IMG/VR virus record: IMGVR_UViG_3300010368_000031
Location: 1-40,610 of that record
Length of the DNA: 40,610 nucleotides
Strand: one strand, 5' to 3'
DNA from: a virus
The notes under the pieces are model-generated. The model worked only from the letters and a program-made list of their open reading frames with translations, searched no databases and was not told the DNA's origin. Position 1 is the first letter of the stretch; the number at the start of each line of letters is the position of its first letter. The position numbers and the translations under genes are program-made. Shown here in pieces: positions 6,303-14,962 of the stretch.

Positions 6303-6524
6303 ATGGCTGACATCATCGAACTGGACACCGGCAAGCCAACAGCCAAGTCCATCATCAACTGGCTACACCGTCACCAAGACGAGATAGACCACATAACCGT
6401 CATCCTCATATCCGGGGACTCGGCGAGCATCGCCCATGACGACAGGCCCATAGCCGAGATCGTCTGTGATTGTCGGACGCTGGCAAGGTACGGCGACGAT
6501 CTGTTGTTGATGGGTGAAGACTAA
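6303..6524 (+). CDS. Hypothetical protein, 73 aa
   Basis: ATG 6303 follows GAGGTGAC. The small acidic protein has an N-terminal strand (I-I-E-L-D), a helix with W-L-H-R-H, and a strand I-T-V-I-L-I followed by D-D-R-P-I-A-E. It is compact and likely folded. No family is recognised. It is the first protein gene after the late promoter and its RNA leader. Confidence 0.6.
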   Translation: MADIIELDTGKPTAKSIINWLHRHQDEIDHITVILISGDSASIAHDDRPIAEIVCDCRTLARYGDDLLLMGED

Positions 6525-6574
6525 CGGCAACGACGGGGCCGCAATCCGTCATCACGAAGTAAGGGAACAGAAAC

Positions 6575-6712
6575 ATGATGAAGCCGAACAAAGGTTCCGT
6601 GGATTCCAGTGGCTTTGGTGCCTCGTACAACGGCAACAAGTCCAAGGACACCTCGACCAACAAGCCGCGCAAGGGCTGCACCGCCCCGTCCGGTTCGTAC
6701 AAGAGCAAGTAA
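6575..6712 (+). CDS. Small Ser/Lys/Gly-rich protein, 45 aa
   Basis: This frame starts M-M-K-P-N-K and ends S-Y-K-S-K. It is rich in S, K, G, N and T and is probably unfolded and basic. GGGA lies about ten bases upstream. It is not recognised. Such small basic proteins near terminase genes can be virion or DNA-associated, but that is a guess. Confidence 0.5.
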   Translation: MMKPNKGSVDSSGFGASYNGNKSKDTSTNKPRKGCTAPSGSYKSK

Positions 6713-6737
6713 TCCCTGGATACAGGGTATATTAGGG

Positions 6738-7052
6738 ATGGCTAAGAGCAGCACGAGTTTCAAGAAGGGGGAAAGCGGCAACCCCTCCGGTCGCCCTGCC
6801 ATCGTTCACGAGGTCAAGGAACTGGCCCGCGAACACACGACCGAGGCTATTCAAACACTCGTTAAGGTCATGGTGGACGAAACGGCCCCGCCTGCAGCCC
6901 GTGTGGCGGCGGCTAACTCTGTTCTGGATCGGGGGTATGGCCGCGCCCCGCAAACCCTGGATGTGAATGTCAAACAATCAGTCGGAGAGTTCATCGCCGA
7001 GTGCCAGCGTTTGGCAGCCGCTGACGCCACATCAAGTACAGTTCGCCACTGA
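6738..7052 (+). CDS. DUF5681-like protein, probable small terminase role
   Basis: This 104-residue protein has the DUF5681-type N-terminus (F-K-K-G-E-S-G-N-P-S-G-R-P), a helical region with E-V-K-E-L-A-R-E-H-T and the conserved A-P-P-A-A-R-V-A-A-A-N-S-V-L-D-R-G-Y-G segment. Such proteins sit directly before large terminase genes in many phages, where a small terminase subunit recognises the packaging site. The large terminase start at 6967 lies inside this gene in another frame, an 86-base overlap that suggests tight coupling. Confidence 0.65.
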   Translation: MAKSSTSFKKGESGNPSGRPAIVHEVKELAREHTTEAIQTLVKVMVDETAPPAARVAAANSVLDRGYGRAPQTLDVNVKQSVGEFIAECQRLAAADATSSTVRH

Positions 7053-8409
7053 TCCTGTTTCATTCGTTCGGGTTGTCATGCGGGCGGAACCGGAAGCGTG
7101 GCAAATCGAGGCGCTGTCCGCGCTTGTGACTGATGACCGGATTGCGATTCGGTCGGGTCACGGTGTCGGAAAGTCTGCATTCATGGCTTGGGTCGTGCTG
7201 TGGTGGTTGTGTACGCGCTTCCCCGCGAAGATTGCCTGCACCGCCCCGACCGCACACCAGCTTGAGGATGTGCTGTGGGGTGAAATAGCCAAGTGGCACC
7301 GCCAGATGGCCGAACCGTACCGGGGGTGGCTGTCTGTCGGTTCTGGTCGCGTTGAGCAGAAGGACAACGCATCCGAGGCGTTCGCCGTTGCGAGAACGGC
7401 ACGTAAGGAGCAGCCTGAGGCATTCCAGGGGTTTCACTCCGACAACATGCTCTTCATCGTGGATGAGGCGTCCGGTGTCGAGGACATCATTTTCGAGGTT
7501 GGGCAGGGTGCCATGTCCACCGAGGGCGCAAAGACTCTCATGGCGGGTAATCCGACGCGAACGAGCGGATACTTCTATGACGCATTCCACAAGATGCGGG
7601 CGAGGTGGCGCACGTTCCGGGTTAGCTGCAAGGATTCAACCCGTGTAGCGCCGGGGTACGCCGACGAGATTGCCGACCAGTACGGGCCTGACAGCAACGT
7701 CTATCGGGTTCGTGTAGAGGGTGAGTTCCCGCTTGAGGATGATGACGCGGTAATCCCACTGCATCTCTGCGAGGGGGCTATCATCCGTGAAGTCGAGATG
7801 AGCGAGCGCACCCGGCCCGTGTGGGGATTGGACCCCGCCCGGTTTGGTGATGACCGCACCGCCCTTTGCAAGCGCCATGTGAATTGCATTTACGAGCCGG
7901 TCAGGTTCTGGCGCGGCAAGGACACGATGCAGACGGCGGGCATGGTGAAGCTGGAGTATGACCAGACACCGGAACACCTGAGGCCCTCAAATATATACGT
8001 GGACGTGATTGGACTTGGTGCCGGTGTTGTGGACCGGCTGAATGAGATGGGTCTGCCGGTCTCGGGCATCAACGTGGGTGAGGCCCCGTCGATCCGCGAG
8101 CGGTTCATGCGGCGACGTGACGAGTTGTGGTTCCAAGCGCGTGAGTGGCTGGAGGCAAGGGACTGCAGAATCCCCGATCAGGGTGAGTTAATCGCTGAAC
8201 TCACGGCTCCGAAATACAAGCTGACCAGCTCCGGCAAGGTACAGGTCGAGAGCAAGGACGAGATGAAGAAGCGCGGCATTCCAAGCCCCGACTTGGCGGA
8301 TGCGTTCTGCCTGACGTTGGCGGGCGACGGTATGCCTATCGAGCAACATGAAATCGACCGATACGCCCGCAGGGGGCGGAAGCGATCAACAAACTGGATG
8401 GCGGCTTAA
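6967..8409 (+). CDS. terL: Terminase large subunit
   Basis: This 480-residue packaging motor-nuclease has the ATPase Walker A GHGVGKS (64-70), a Walker B F-I-V-D-E-A near 162-167 and a coupling G-N-P-T near 195. The RNase H-like nuclease part carries acidic residues in W-G-L-D-P-A-R-F-G-D-D (about 285), Y-V-D-V-I-G and S-P-D-L-A-D-A-F (about 439). It hydrolyses ATP to pump DNA into proheads and cuts concatemers. ATG 6967 overlaps the preceding gene. The conserved part begins near residue 15, so a somewhat later start cannot be excluded. The stop overlaps the portal ATG (TAATG). Confidence 0.95.
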   Translation: MSNNQSESSSPSASVWQPLTPHQVQFATDPVSFVRVVMRAEPEAWQIEALSALVTDDRIAIRSGHGVGKSAFMAWVVLWWLCTRFPAKIACTAPTAHQLEDVLWGEIAKWHRQMAEPYRGWLSVGSGRVEQKDNASEAFAVARTARKEQPEAFQGFHSDNMLFIVDEASGVEDIIFEVGQGAMSTEGAKTLMAGNPTRTSGYFYDAFHKMRARWRTFRVSCKDSTRVAPGYADEIADQYGPDSNVYRVRVEGEFPLEDDDAVIPLHLCEGAIIREVEMSERTRPVWGLDPARFGDDRTALCKRHVNCIYEPVRFWRGKDTMQTAGMVKLEYDQTPEHLRPSNIYVDVIGLGAGVVDRLNEMGLPVSGINVGEAPSIRERFMRRRDELWFQAREWLEARDCRIPDQGELIAELTAPKYKLTSSGKVQVESKDEMKKRGIPSPDLADAFCLTLAGDGMPIEQHEIDRYARRGRKRSTNWMAA

Positions 8410-10469
8410 TGGCTGAACTGATCGACGAAGGCATAGACCTGGAAGAGATGGCCGCCAACAAGGCGCTGCTCTCCACGGTCAAGCGCCGATGGGGGGAAGC
8501 CCGCCAACACACCAAGAATTGGCGCGATGACGCCCGCGAGGATTACCAGTTCGTTGCCGGTGAGCAGTGGTCGGAAGACGATCAGCAAGTCTTGCGCGAC
8601 CAGTTGCGGCCCATCGTGACGTTTAATCGTGTCGGTCCCGTGGTTGACGTGGTTGCGGGAACCGAGGTGCAGAACCGCCAAGAGGTTCGTTATATCCCGC
8701 GCGAACAGGGCGATGTGAAGCCCAACGAGGTTTACACGGGCGCGGCTCAGTGGGTGCGCGACCTATGCGATGCCGAGGACGAGGAGTCGGACTCGTTCAT
8801 CGACATGGTGATCTGCGGAATGGGATGGACCGAAACCCGCATTGACTACGATCAGGACGAGGAAGGTCTAATCATCATCGACCGGGTGGACCCGTTCGAG
8901 ATGTATTGGGACACGACCGCCCGCAAGCGCAATCTCGCTGATGCGAGGTGGGTGATGCGCGTGATCGAGCTTGAGAAGGACGAACTGAAAGAGCAGTTTC
9001 CCGACAAGTGGATGGACGTTGCCGGTGCCGTTGCTCTCTGGGGTGACGACCTTGAGGACGAAAGCCCGCACGTAAGTCACGCCGGGGACCAGTACGCCGA
9101 CAGCGACAGCCGGGGGGACGCCAAGCGGAAGGCGCTGATCAAGGTTATCGAGTATCAGTGGTACGAGAAGGAAACCGTCTGCAAGGTCTTTGACCCGTTT
9201 ACGGGCGAGGCCAAGACGATGGATATGGAAGATTACAAGGTCGTCTCTGATCGCATGATGGCGATGGGGGTTGACCTTGAGCACGTGAAGCTGAAGCGCC
9301 GCAAGTACAAGCGGGCCTTCGTGGCCGGTGATGTGGTGCTGGACGTGGATGACGCGCCGGTTGACGGCTTCTCATACAAATGCATGACGGGCAAGCGCGA
9401 CCGCAACAAAAACACATGGTATGGGCTGGTCCGGGCGATGAAGGACCCGCAGCGGTGGGCCAACAAGTGGCTCTCGCAGACCATGCACATCATCAACTCG
9501 AACGCCAAGGGCGGGTTGCTGGCCGAGCAGGACGCCTTCGTTAACCCCCGCAAGGCGGAGAGCGAGTGGGCCGACCCCACGTCAATTACGCTCCTGAAGG
9601 CCGGCGGCATCGGCAAAGTACAGCCCAAGCCCGCGATTACCTACCCCCAGGGCATGGACCGGCTGATGGAGTTTGCTGTCTCGTCCATTCGTGACGTGAC
9701 CGGCGTTAATGTCGAGATGTTGGGGATGCGTGAGGGCAACCAGCCCGGCATCCTGGAGTTTCAGCGCAAGCAGGCGGGCATCACCATCCTCGGTACGATG
9801 TTCGACAGCCTGCGCCGCTATCGCAAGGAACAGGGGCGCATTCTGCTGCAGTTCATCCGGGATTACATCTCGGACGGGCGGCTTATCAAGATCGTGGGCA
9901 CCGAGGGTGAGCAGTACGTTCCCCTTGCCCGTCAGTCGGATGTGACGTTCGACATCATTGTGGACGATGCGCCATCCAGCCCGAATCAGAAGGAAGCCGT
10001 GTTCGCGACGTTGAGCCAGTTGCTTCCGTCGCTGTTGCAGGCCGGTATCCCGATCCCGCCGGACATTGTGGAGTATGCGCCGTTACCGTCCGGCCTCATC
10101 GAGAAATGGAAGGACTTGCTGGCACAGCCGCAGGGTCCGTCCGCCGAAGAGGTGGCGATGATCAAGGCCACCGCAGAACAGTTGCAGGCGGAGAACGACA
10201 GGCTGAAGGCGTCCGAGTCCGCGAAGATCAGAAAGGCGGAACTTGACGCCGAGCTGAAGCGGCTGGAGTTGGAGCAGGAGCGCCAGAACGACGAGATGAC
10301 GCTGGCGCAGAAAGAGCGCATGGCCGAGCGCGAACTGGACCTCAAGCGCCAGATTGCCGAGGCCGAATTGCAGATCGAACAAATTAAGATGCGAGCGCAG
10401 TTCCAACTGGATACGCAGAAGCAAGCGATTGATACGGAATTACGGGTTCGTGAAGAGCGAGCCATCTAA
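8409..10469 (+). CDS. Portal protein, P22-like family
   Basis: This 686-residue protein resembles the P22-like portal family. Its N-terminal helices include W-R-D-D-A-R-E-D-Y-Q-F-V-A-G-E-Q-W, then R-P-I-V-T-F-N-R-V, D-V-V-A-G-T-E-V-Q-N-R and a D-P-F-E-M-Y-W-D segment. The dodecameric portal is the DNA entry and exit channel and binds terminase and adaptor. Residues about 575-686 are an unusually long charged coiled coil (repeating E-L, K-R and Q runs), comparable in place to the P22 portal barrel helix. ATG overlaps the terminase stop. Confidence 0.9.
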   Translation: MAELIDEGIDLEEMAANKALLSTVKRRWGEARQHTKNWRDDAREDYQFVAGEQWSEDDQQVLRDQLRPIVTFNRVGPVVDVVAGTEVQNRQEVRYIPREQGDVKPNEVYTGAAQWVRDLCDAEDEESDSFIDMVICGMGWTETRIDYDQDEEGLIIIDRVDPFEMYWDTTARKRNLADARWVMRVIELEKDELKEQFPDKWMDVAGAVALWGDDLEDESPHVSHAGDQYADSDSRGDAKRKALIKVIEYQWYEKETVCKVFDPFTGEAKTMDMEDYKVVSDRMMAMGVDLEHVKLKRRKYKRAFVAGDVVLDVDDAPVDGFSYKCMTGKRDRNKNTWYGLVRAMKDPQRWANKWLSQTMHIINSNAKGGLLAEQDAFVNPRKAESEWADPTSITLLKAGGIGKVQPKPAITYPQGMDRLMEFAVSSIRDVTGVNVEMLGMREGNQPGILEFQRKQAGITILGTMFDSLRRYRKEQGRILLQFIRDYISDGRLIKIVGTEGEQYVPLARQSDVTFDIIVDDAPSSPNQKEAVFATLSQLLPSLLQAGIPIPPDIVEYAPLPSGLIEKWKDLLAQPQGPSAEEVAMIKATAEQLQAENDRLKASESAKIRKAELDAELKRLELEQERQNDEMTLAQKERMAERELDLKRQIAEAELQIEQIKMRAQFQLDTQKQAIDTELRVREERAI

Positions 10470-10489
10470 GCGGCTACCCGACCGATTCG

Positions 10490-10520
10490 GGGCGCGGTCG
10501 CCTGACCGGAATCAGGCAAG
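10490..10520 (+). promoter_or_regulatory. Hairpin just before the scaffold ribosome-binding site
   Basis: GCCTGA-CCGGAA-TCAGGC is a perfect 6-bp stem lying directly upstream of the AAGGAG ribosome-binding site of the scaffold gene. A second stem CCCGA-CCGAT-TCGGG precedes it. There is no T-run, so it is not an intrinsic terminator. It may set scaffold translation or protect the mRNA end. Confidence 0.35.
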
Positions 10521-10529
10521 GAGTCAGTA

Positions 10530-11456
10530 ATGGCAGAACAGAGCGCCGAGGCTGCGGCGGAAAACACCGATCCGTGGGGCGATGGCCTGACGGAAGAAGA
10601 AAAGGCACTGATGGCGGAGCAGGCAGAAGCGCCAGAGCCGGAAGATGAGCCTGAAGAAGAACCGGAAGGGGAGATTGCAGAGGGGACTGAAGAGGCCCCC
10701 GAAGTCGAGGAGCCGGGTGGGGAATCCGACAAGGAAGAAAAAACCGTTCCGTACAACGCGCTGCACGAGGAGCGTCAGCGGCGCAAGGAATTGAAGGAAG
10801 AACTCGACCAGCAGCGTGAACGCGCCGCGAAGATGGAAGAGCGCCTACAGCAGATTGTCGAGCGGTTCGAGAAGCCGGACAAGGAAGAGCCGAAGCTGTC
10901 CTTCGAGGACAACCCGGCGGAGTACCTCAAGGCGGAAGCGGAGCGCACCGGACAGACGGTGCAGGAACTGCGCGAGCAGATCGAATCCCGCCAGAAGCAG
11001 GACGAGGAAGCGCAACAGTTCCACGGTTTCGTCAATAACTACCGGCAGGCGGCGCAGCAGTTCGCGCAGAGCCACCCGGATTTTCAGGAGGCGTACCAGT
11101 TCGCGGTTCAGTCTCGCATCAAGGAATATCAGGCGGCGGGGTACTCTCTCGAAGAGGCGACCCACGCCGTGCATACGGATGAAATCAACATTGCCCGCCG
11201 GGCATTCAACGACGGCGTAAACCCTGCCGAGCGCATCATGGAGATGTCCAAGGCGCGGGGGTTCAAGCCGTCCGCGAAGCCGGAGAGTGGCGAAGAGACG
11301 ATACAGCGTCTGCAGAAGGGAACGAAGGCGGCGAAGTCCATGAAGGGCAAGCCGGAACCGCATATGTCCCTTGAGGCGTTGGCAGAGATGCCTGACGACG
11401 AGTTCAACAAGCATTGGGACATGATCGTCGGCGGCGGCAAAAAGGCCGCATTCTAA
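10530..11456 (+). CDS. Scaffolding-type protein
   Basis: This 308-residue protein is very acidic in residues 1-75 (dense E and D with P), followed by a long coiled coil (about 80-160, E-E-R-Q-R-R-K-E-L-K-E-E-L) and a basic helical C-terminus ending G-G-G-K-K-A-A-F. Position between portal and major capsid protein, acidity and coiled coils fit an internal scaffold that guides prohead assembly and is then released. AAGGAG precedes ATG 10530. No protease gene is next to it. Confidence 0.8.
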   Translation: MAEQSAEAAAENTDPWGDGLTEEEKALMAEQAEAPEPEDEPEEEPEGEIAEGTEEAPEVEEPGGESDKEEKTVPYNALHEERQRRKELKEELDQQRERAAKMEERLQQIVERFEKPDKEEPKLSFEDNPAEYLKAEAERTGQTVQELREQIESRQKQDEEAQQFHGFVNNYRQAAQQFAQSHPDFQEAYQFAVQSRIKEYQAAGYSLEEATHAVHTDEINIARRAFNDGVNPAERIMEMSKARGFKPSAKPESGEETIQRLQKGTKAAKSMKGKPEPHMSLEALAEMPDDEFNKHWDMIVGGGKKAAF

Positions 11457-11467
11457 GCGTCCGTCGG

Positions 11468-11543
11468 GACGGAAAACCGGCAACTTCTGTGTTGCGTCGA
11501 GCCGGACGGAAAACGGTGATGCGTCACGCCAGACGGTAAACGG
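11468..11543 (+). repeat. Three imperfect GACGGAAAACGG repeats in the capsid gene leader
   Basis: The 126-base gap before the major capsid gene holds GACGGAAAACCGG (11468-11480), GACGGAAAACGG (11505-11516) and GACGGTAAACGG (11532-11543). A CCGT-CGGG-ACGG hairpin overlaps the first copy. Regular repeats in the leader of the most highly expressed phage gene suggest RNA-level regulation or an mRNA-stabilising element. The gap has no other visible gene. Confidence 0.5.
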
Positions 11544-11582
11544 CGGCTTCAAACCACATTCACAAACTGAAGGAGCAAGCCA

Positions 11583-12668
11583 ATGGCTGCCACCGATTAT
11601 GGTGTTGGTCATCCGCTGGCTGTCTCGTTGTGGTCAAAGAAGCTGGCGCATGAGGCGCTTAAGCAGACCTTTATGTCCAAGTTCATGGGCACCGGGTCTG
11701 ACAGTCTCATCCAGATCGTTGACGACACGCAGAAGTCTGCTGGTGACAACATTACCGTTGGGCTGCGTATGCAGCTTACCGGTGCCGGTATTCAGGGTGA
11801 CGGCACCCTGGAGGGCAACGAAGAAGCCCTTACCACGTATTCTGATCAGGTTTATATCGATCAGCTTCGTCATGCTGTCCGCTCGGGCGGCAAGATGTCG
11901 GAGCAGCGCGTTCCGTTCTCGGTTCGCGAGGAAGCCCGCATGGGTCTCCAGGATTGGTGGGCTGATCGCATCGATACGTGGGCCTTCAATCAGCTTGCCG
12001 GTAATACCGGCGAGTCGGACACGCGCAAGACCGGCAACCAGGCCGTGACGGCGATGGACTCCGGCCATCTGATTGCAGGCGGCGGGCACGACACGGAAGC
12101 ATCCCTCTCGGCCACTACGACCGAGGCGCTGCAGCTTTCGGACATCGACCGCTTGGTTGCGAAGGCGAAGACCTTCACGACCGGCTCGGTTCCGATCATC
12201 CGTCCGATCCGTCACGAGGGCGACGAGTACTTCGTCCTGTTCGTGCATCCCTTCCAGATGTACCAGCTTCGCACCTCGAACACCTCGACCGTGGGTAACT
12301 ACGTCGATCTGTTCAAGGCGAATCTGCAGGGCGGTCAGTATAAGGACAACCCGATCTTTACGGGTGCGTCCTTTGTCTACAACCAAGTGATCGTGCACGA
12401 GAACACCCGTGTCCCGGTCATCACCGGCACGCCCAATTCGGGAACTGCGGCAAACTTCCGACGCGCCATCTTCTGCGGCGCACAGGCGGGACTCATGGCC
12501 TTTGGCCGTGACGACGGCCCGAATCGGATGTCGTGGACTGAGGAGTTGTTCGACTACGAGAATCAGCTTGGTGTGGCCGCTGGCTGCATCGGAGGTCTCA
12601 AGCGAACGATCTACAATTCTCAGTCGTTCTCGACCATCGCCCTTTCAACCTACGCCCCGAGCGTCTAA
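11583..12668 (+). CDS. Major capsid protein, N4 gp56-like family
   Basis: This 361-residue protein resembles the N4-gp56 major capsid family. It starts with H-P-L-A-V-S-L-W-S-K-K-L, followed by a D-N-I-T-V-G-L-R-M-Q-L-T-G-x-G segment, a T-L-E-G-N-E-E arm, and a body with F-V-L-F-V-H-P-F-Q. No cleavable delta domain is evident because scaffold is a separate gene. GGAGCAAGCCA supplies the ribosome-binding site. The repeat-bearing leader upstream is described separately. Confidence 0.92.
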   Translation: MAATDYGVGHPLAVSLWSKKLAHEALKQTFMSKFMGTGSDSLIQIVDDTQKSAGDNITVGLRMQLTGAGIQGDGTLEGNEEALTTYSDQVYIDQLRHAVRSGGKMSEQRVPFSVREEARMGLQDWWADRIDTWAFNQLAGNTGESDTRKTGNQAVTAMDSGHLIAGGGHDTEASLSATTTEALQLSDIDRLVAKAKTFTTGSVPIIRPIRHEGDEYFVLFVHPFQMYQLRTSNTSTVGNYVDLFKANLQGGQYKDNPIFTGASFVYNQVIVHENTRVPVITGTPNSGTAANFRRAIFCGAQAGLMAFGRDDGPNRMSWTEELFDYENQLGVAAGCIGGLKRTIYNSQSFSTIALSTYAPSV

Positions 12669-12684
12669 CGGATAGGAGGATAAC

Positions 12685-13119
12685 ATGGCTGTTACCACTG
12701 TTACTGCCACCGCCGTTGCTCGTCCGGCGACTCTGGTTCACGCGGGCATCAATGCGCTCCAGGCCAAATACGTTCACTCCGGCACGCTCGGCGACATCAT
12801 TCTGATGGCGAAGATTCCGACCGGCGTGGACATCGTTGGCGTTTACGGGCGCATCACCACGGCGGAAACCGCTGCGAATGCCACGGTCGGCATTCAGGGT
12901 TCCGCTGCGGTCTTCGGGTCGTTGGCGTCGGGCGCAAGCCCGGTGTTCACGGTCCAGGGCGCGGACCCGTACCGCGTTTCCCTGACGGACGGGGCGCAGC
13001 CCCGATACACGCATATCGTCGTGTCTCCGACTTCGGGAACGTGGACGATTTCGGCCACTGTTGATCTGACGGTCCTCTACGCGGCCAAGGGTCAGGTGTC
13101 CACAAGCCAGACCGAGTAA
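12685..13119 (+). CDS. Capsid-associated structural protein, 144 aa
   Basis: This beta-rich small protein has many A, T, V and G residues and no charged helices: strands around D-I-I-L-M-A-K-I-P, V-D-I-V-G-V-Y-G-R and D-L-T-V-L-Y-A-A-K-G. It lies 16 bases after the major capsid gene with a strong TAGGAGG site. Proteins in this place are often head decoration or stabilising proteins. The strand pattern fits, but there is no recognised family. Confidence 0.65.
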   Translation: MAVTTVTATAVARPATLVHAGINALQAKYVHSGTLGDIILMAKIPTGVDIVGVYGRITTAETAANATVGIQGSAAVFGSLASGASPVFTVQGADPYRVSLTDGAQPRYTHIVVSPTSGTWTISATVDLTVLYAAKGQVSTSQTE

Positions 13120-13128
13120 TCGGCACAG

Positions 13129-13152
13129 GGGGGAGGGCCTCGGCTCTCCCCC
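13129..13152 (+). terminator. Strong hairpin after the capsid genes, attenuator-like
   Basis: GGGGGAG (13129-13135) pairs with CTCCCCC (13146-13152) around GGCCTCGGCT. There is no T-run after it, so it would weaken rather than stop transcription, or mark an mRNA processing boundary between the abundant capsid mRNA and the glycosyltransferase genes. Confidence 0.45.
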
Positions 13153-13167
13153 TACTTCGGAGAAAGC

Positions 13168-14508
13168 ATGAGAGATTATATGAGTGTCGTCCGCGAGGCG
13201 GGCGAACACCACGCCGCCGGTCGTTTCAACGAGGCGGCATTCCTCTATGAGCACCTTTTGGGCGCTGTGCCGGAAGACCCGGTTGTGCTGTACCTGTACG
13301 GGACGCTGAACAGCCAGATGAAGCGGTTCGGTACGGCGATTACGATGCTTGAGAGAAGCACGCAATTGGGCGGCGACGAGCTGTCCGAGGTGTGGCACAA
13401 CCTCGGCGTTGCGTATCGCAGCGAGGGCCATGCGGACAGGGCTGTTGCGGCCTATAAGCGGGGCGTTGAACTGGCCCCCGACAATGCGGAACTGCTGGCG
13501 ATGTTGGCGGGCGCATACGTGAACAACGGAACGCCAGCGACGGCGCTGGAATGGGCTGAAAATGCCCTCAAGATTGAACCGGGCAACCCCCATGCCCGTA
13601 ACCATAAGGCGCTTGCGCTGATGGAGTTGGGGAAATACCGGCAGGCGTGGCCCTACTATCGCAGTCGGTTCGAGTTGCCCGGGCTTTCTGCCTGCCCACG
13701 GCCCTACGACGTTCCCCGGTGGGGCGGCGAGAGGGTCGGGACACTGGCGATCCACGGCGAGCAGGGGATCGGGGACGAAATTCTGTTCATGTCTTGTTTC
13801 GAGGAAGTGGCGAAGCGAGCGGACAGGGTTGTTATCGAGTGCGAACATCGACTCTGCAAACTGTTCGAGCGGTCGTTCGGCGCTCCCTGTTATCCGTCGC
13901 ATGACACGCTGATCAAACATGAGAAGCCCGACGCCTATATTGCGATGGGTGACTTGTGGAGCATTGTTTACGACAAAAAGAAGCCATCTGGTAACCCGTT
14001 CCTGAAGACCGACCCAACAGCGGTTGCCCATTGGGAGAGTGTCATCGGACACAACACCATCGGCATTGCATGGCACGGTGGAACCAAGGGAACGCACCAG
14101 GAGTTGCGGAATGCGCCGCTGGATATGTGGGCGCAGTTGATGGAGCCGGGCGGCAGTTTTGTCTCGCTCCAGTACGGTGAGGACGCACCCGCGCAGGCGG
14201 CGGAGTTGGGCATTCCCCACCATCAAGAGGCATTGAACGATCTGGATGAGTTCGCGGCACTCGTGGCCGCGTGTTCGTGCGTTGTGACCGTATGTCAGTC
14301 GGCGGTTCACTTCGCGGGCGGGCTTGGCGTCCCGTGCTACGTGCTAACTCCCAAGGCAGCGGCGTGGCGCTACTGCCAGGATATGCCGTGGTATCGCAGC
14401 GTCGAGTTGGTCCGACAGGACGGAGACTGGCTCAACCCCTTTATCGAGGTAGGAAAGCGCATTGCTGATTACCGAGGAATACAGAGAACAGAACCAAGCG
14501 CTGCATGA
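13168..14508 (+). CDS. TPR-repeat glycosyltransferase (GT-B type)
   Basis: This 446-residue protein has residues 1-165 as tandem tetratricopeptide repeats (A-x-x-L-Y-x-x-L-L-G-A-V-P-E-D-P, W-H-N-L-G-V-A-Y, A-L-x-I-E-P-G-N-P). A GT-B-like catalytic half follows, with E-Q-G-I-G-D-E-I, a central G-I-A-W-H-G-G-T-K-G-T substrate loop, and D-E-F-A-A-L-V-A-A-C-S-C-V-V-T-V then A-V-H-F-A-G-G-L-G-V-P-C-Y. The same fused architecture occurs in O-GlcNAc-transferase-like and bacterial TPR-glycosyltransferase proteins. It stands between capsid and tail adaptor genes with two further modification genes, so virion protein glycosylation is the likely role. The acceptor is unknown. Confidence 0.82.
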   Translation: MRDYMSVVREAGEHHAAGRFNEAAFLYEHLLGAVPEDPVVLYLYGTLNSQMKRFGTAITMLERSTQLGGDELSEVWHNLGVAYRSEGHADRAVAAYKRGVELAPDNAELLAMLAGAYVNNGTPATALEWAENALKIEPGNPHARNHKALALMELGKYRQAWPYYRSRFELPGLSACPRPYDVPRWGGERVGTLAIHGEQGIGDEILFMSCFEEVAKRADRVVIECEHRLCKLFERSFGAPCYPSHDTLIKHEKPDAYIAMGDLWSIVYDKKKPSGNPFLKTDPTAVAHWESVIGHNTIGIAWHGGTKGTHQELRNAPLDMWAQLMEPGGSFVSLQYGEDAPAQAAELGIPHHQEALNDLDEFAALVAACSCVVTVCQSAVHFAGGLGVPCYVLTPKAAAWRYCQDMPWYRSVELVRQDGDWLNPFIEVGKRIADYRGIQRTEPSAA

Positions 14509-14962
14509 TAACCCGTCCTTTGGGATTTCCGGGCAAAGGTATGCAGCATTCATCAAGGACCTTTGTGGCATGGTGGGGAGCCGCGACATCCTCGATTATG
14601 GGTGCGGCAAGGGGACGCTACAGACGGCGTTAGGGTTCCGCATCTCCGAGTATGATCCCGCCGTGGAGGGAAAGACAGACACTCCCGAACCAGCGGATAT
14701 AGTGATCTGCACGGATGTTCTTGAGCACATTGAACCGGAGTGCGTGGACGCGGTTCTCGGGGATTTGAAGCGAGTCACCAAGCGCGTTCTGTTCGCGACG
14801 GTTTGCATCATACCAGCAAAGAAGACGCTACGTGATGGCAGGAACGCGCACCTGTCGATTCATCCGTTCCACTGGTGGGCGGAAAAGTTCGAAGAACGAT
14901 TCAATTGGCGCATGTTCCAGAGCCAGGGCCACACGTTCATCGCGGTGCTGGAGGCAAAATGA
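14462..14962 (+). CDS. Class I AdoMet-dependent small-molecule or sugar methyltransferase
   Basis: This 166-residue Rossmann methyltransferase has motif I I-L-D-Y-G-C-G-K-G-T near residue 43 and V-I-C-T-D-V-L-E-H-I-E motif IV-like near 80. It lacks DNA-methylase catalytic motifs, so it is not expected to act on DNA. The start is TTG 14462, with AGGTAGGAAAG upstream. The nearest ATG is out of frame. It overlaps the TPR-glycosyltransferase by 47 bases and the next glycosyltransferase by three, indicating one unit that may methylate an added sugar. Confidence 0.75.
   Translation: MLITEEYREQNQALHDNPSFGISGQRYAAFIKDLCGMVGSRDILDYGCGKGTLQTALGFRISEYDPAVEGKTDTPEPADIVICTDVLEHIEPECVDAVLGDLKRVTKRVLFATVCIIPAKKTLRDGRNAHLSIHPFHWWAEKFEERFNWRMFQSQGHTFIAVLEAK

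Noticed and set aside
11468-11543. CRISPR-like array
   Set aside because: Only three short imperfect 12-base repeats with unequal spacers of 24 and 15 bases, and no cas gene in the genome.
12598-14310. A 570-codon open frame on the minus strand across the capsid accessory and glycosyltransferase genes
   Set aside because: It lies opposite three well-supported genes and has a composition typical of GC-rich antisense reading (R, V, P, G, H rich). Other long antisense frames, such as 2074-3039, 10845-11612 and 11634-12398, show this is common here.
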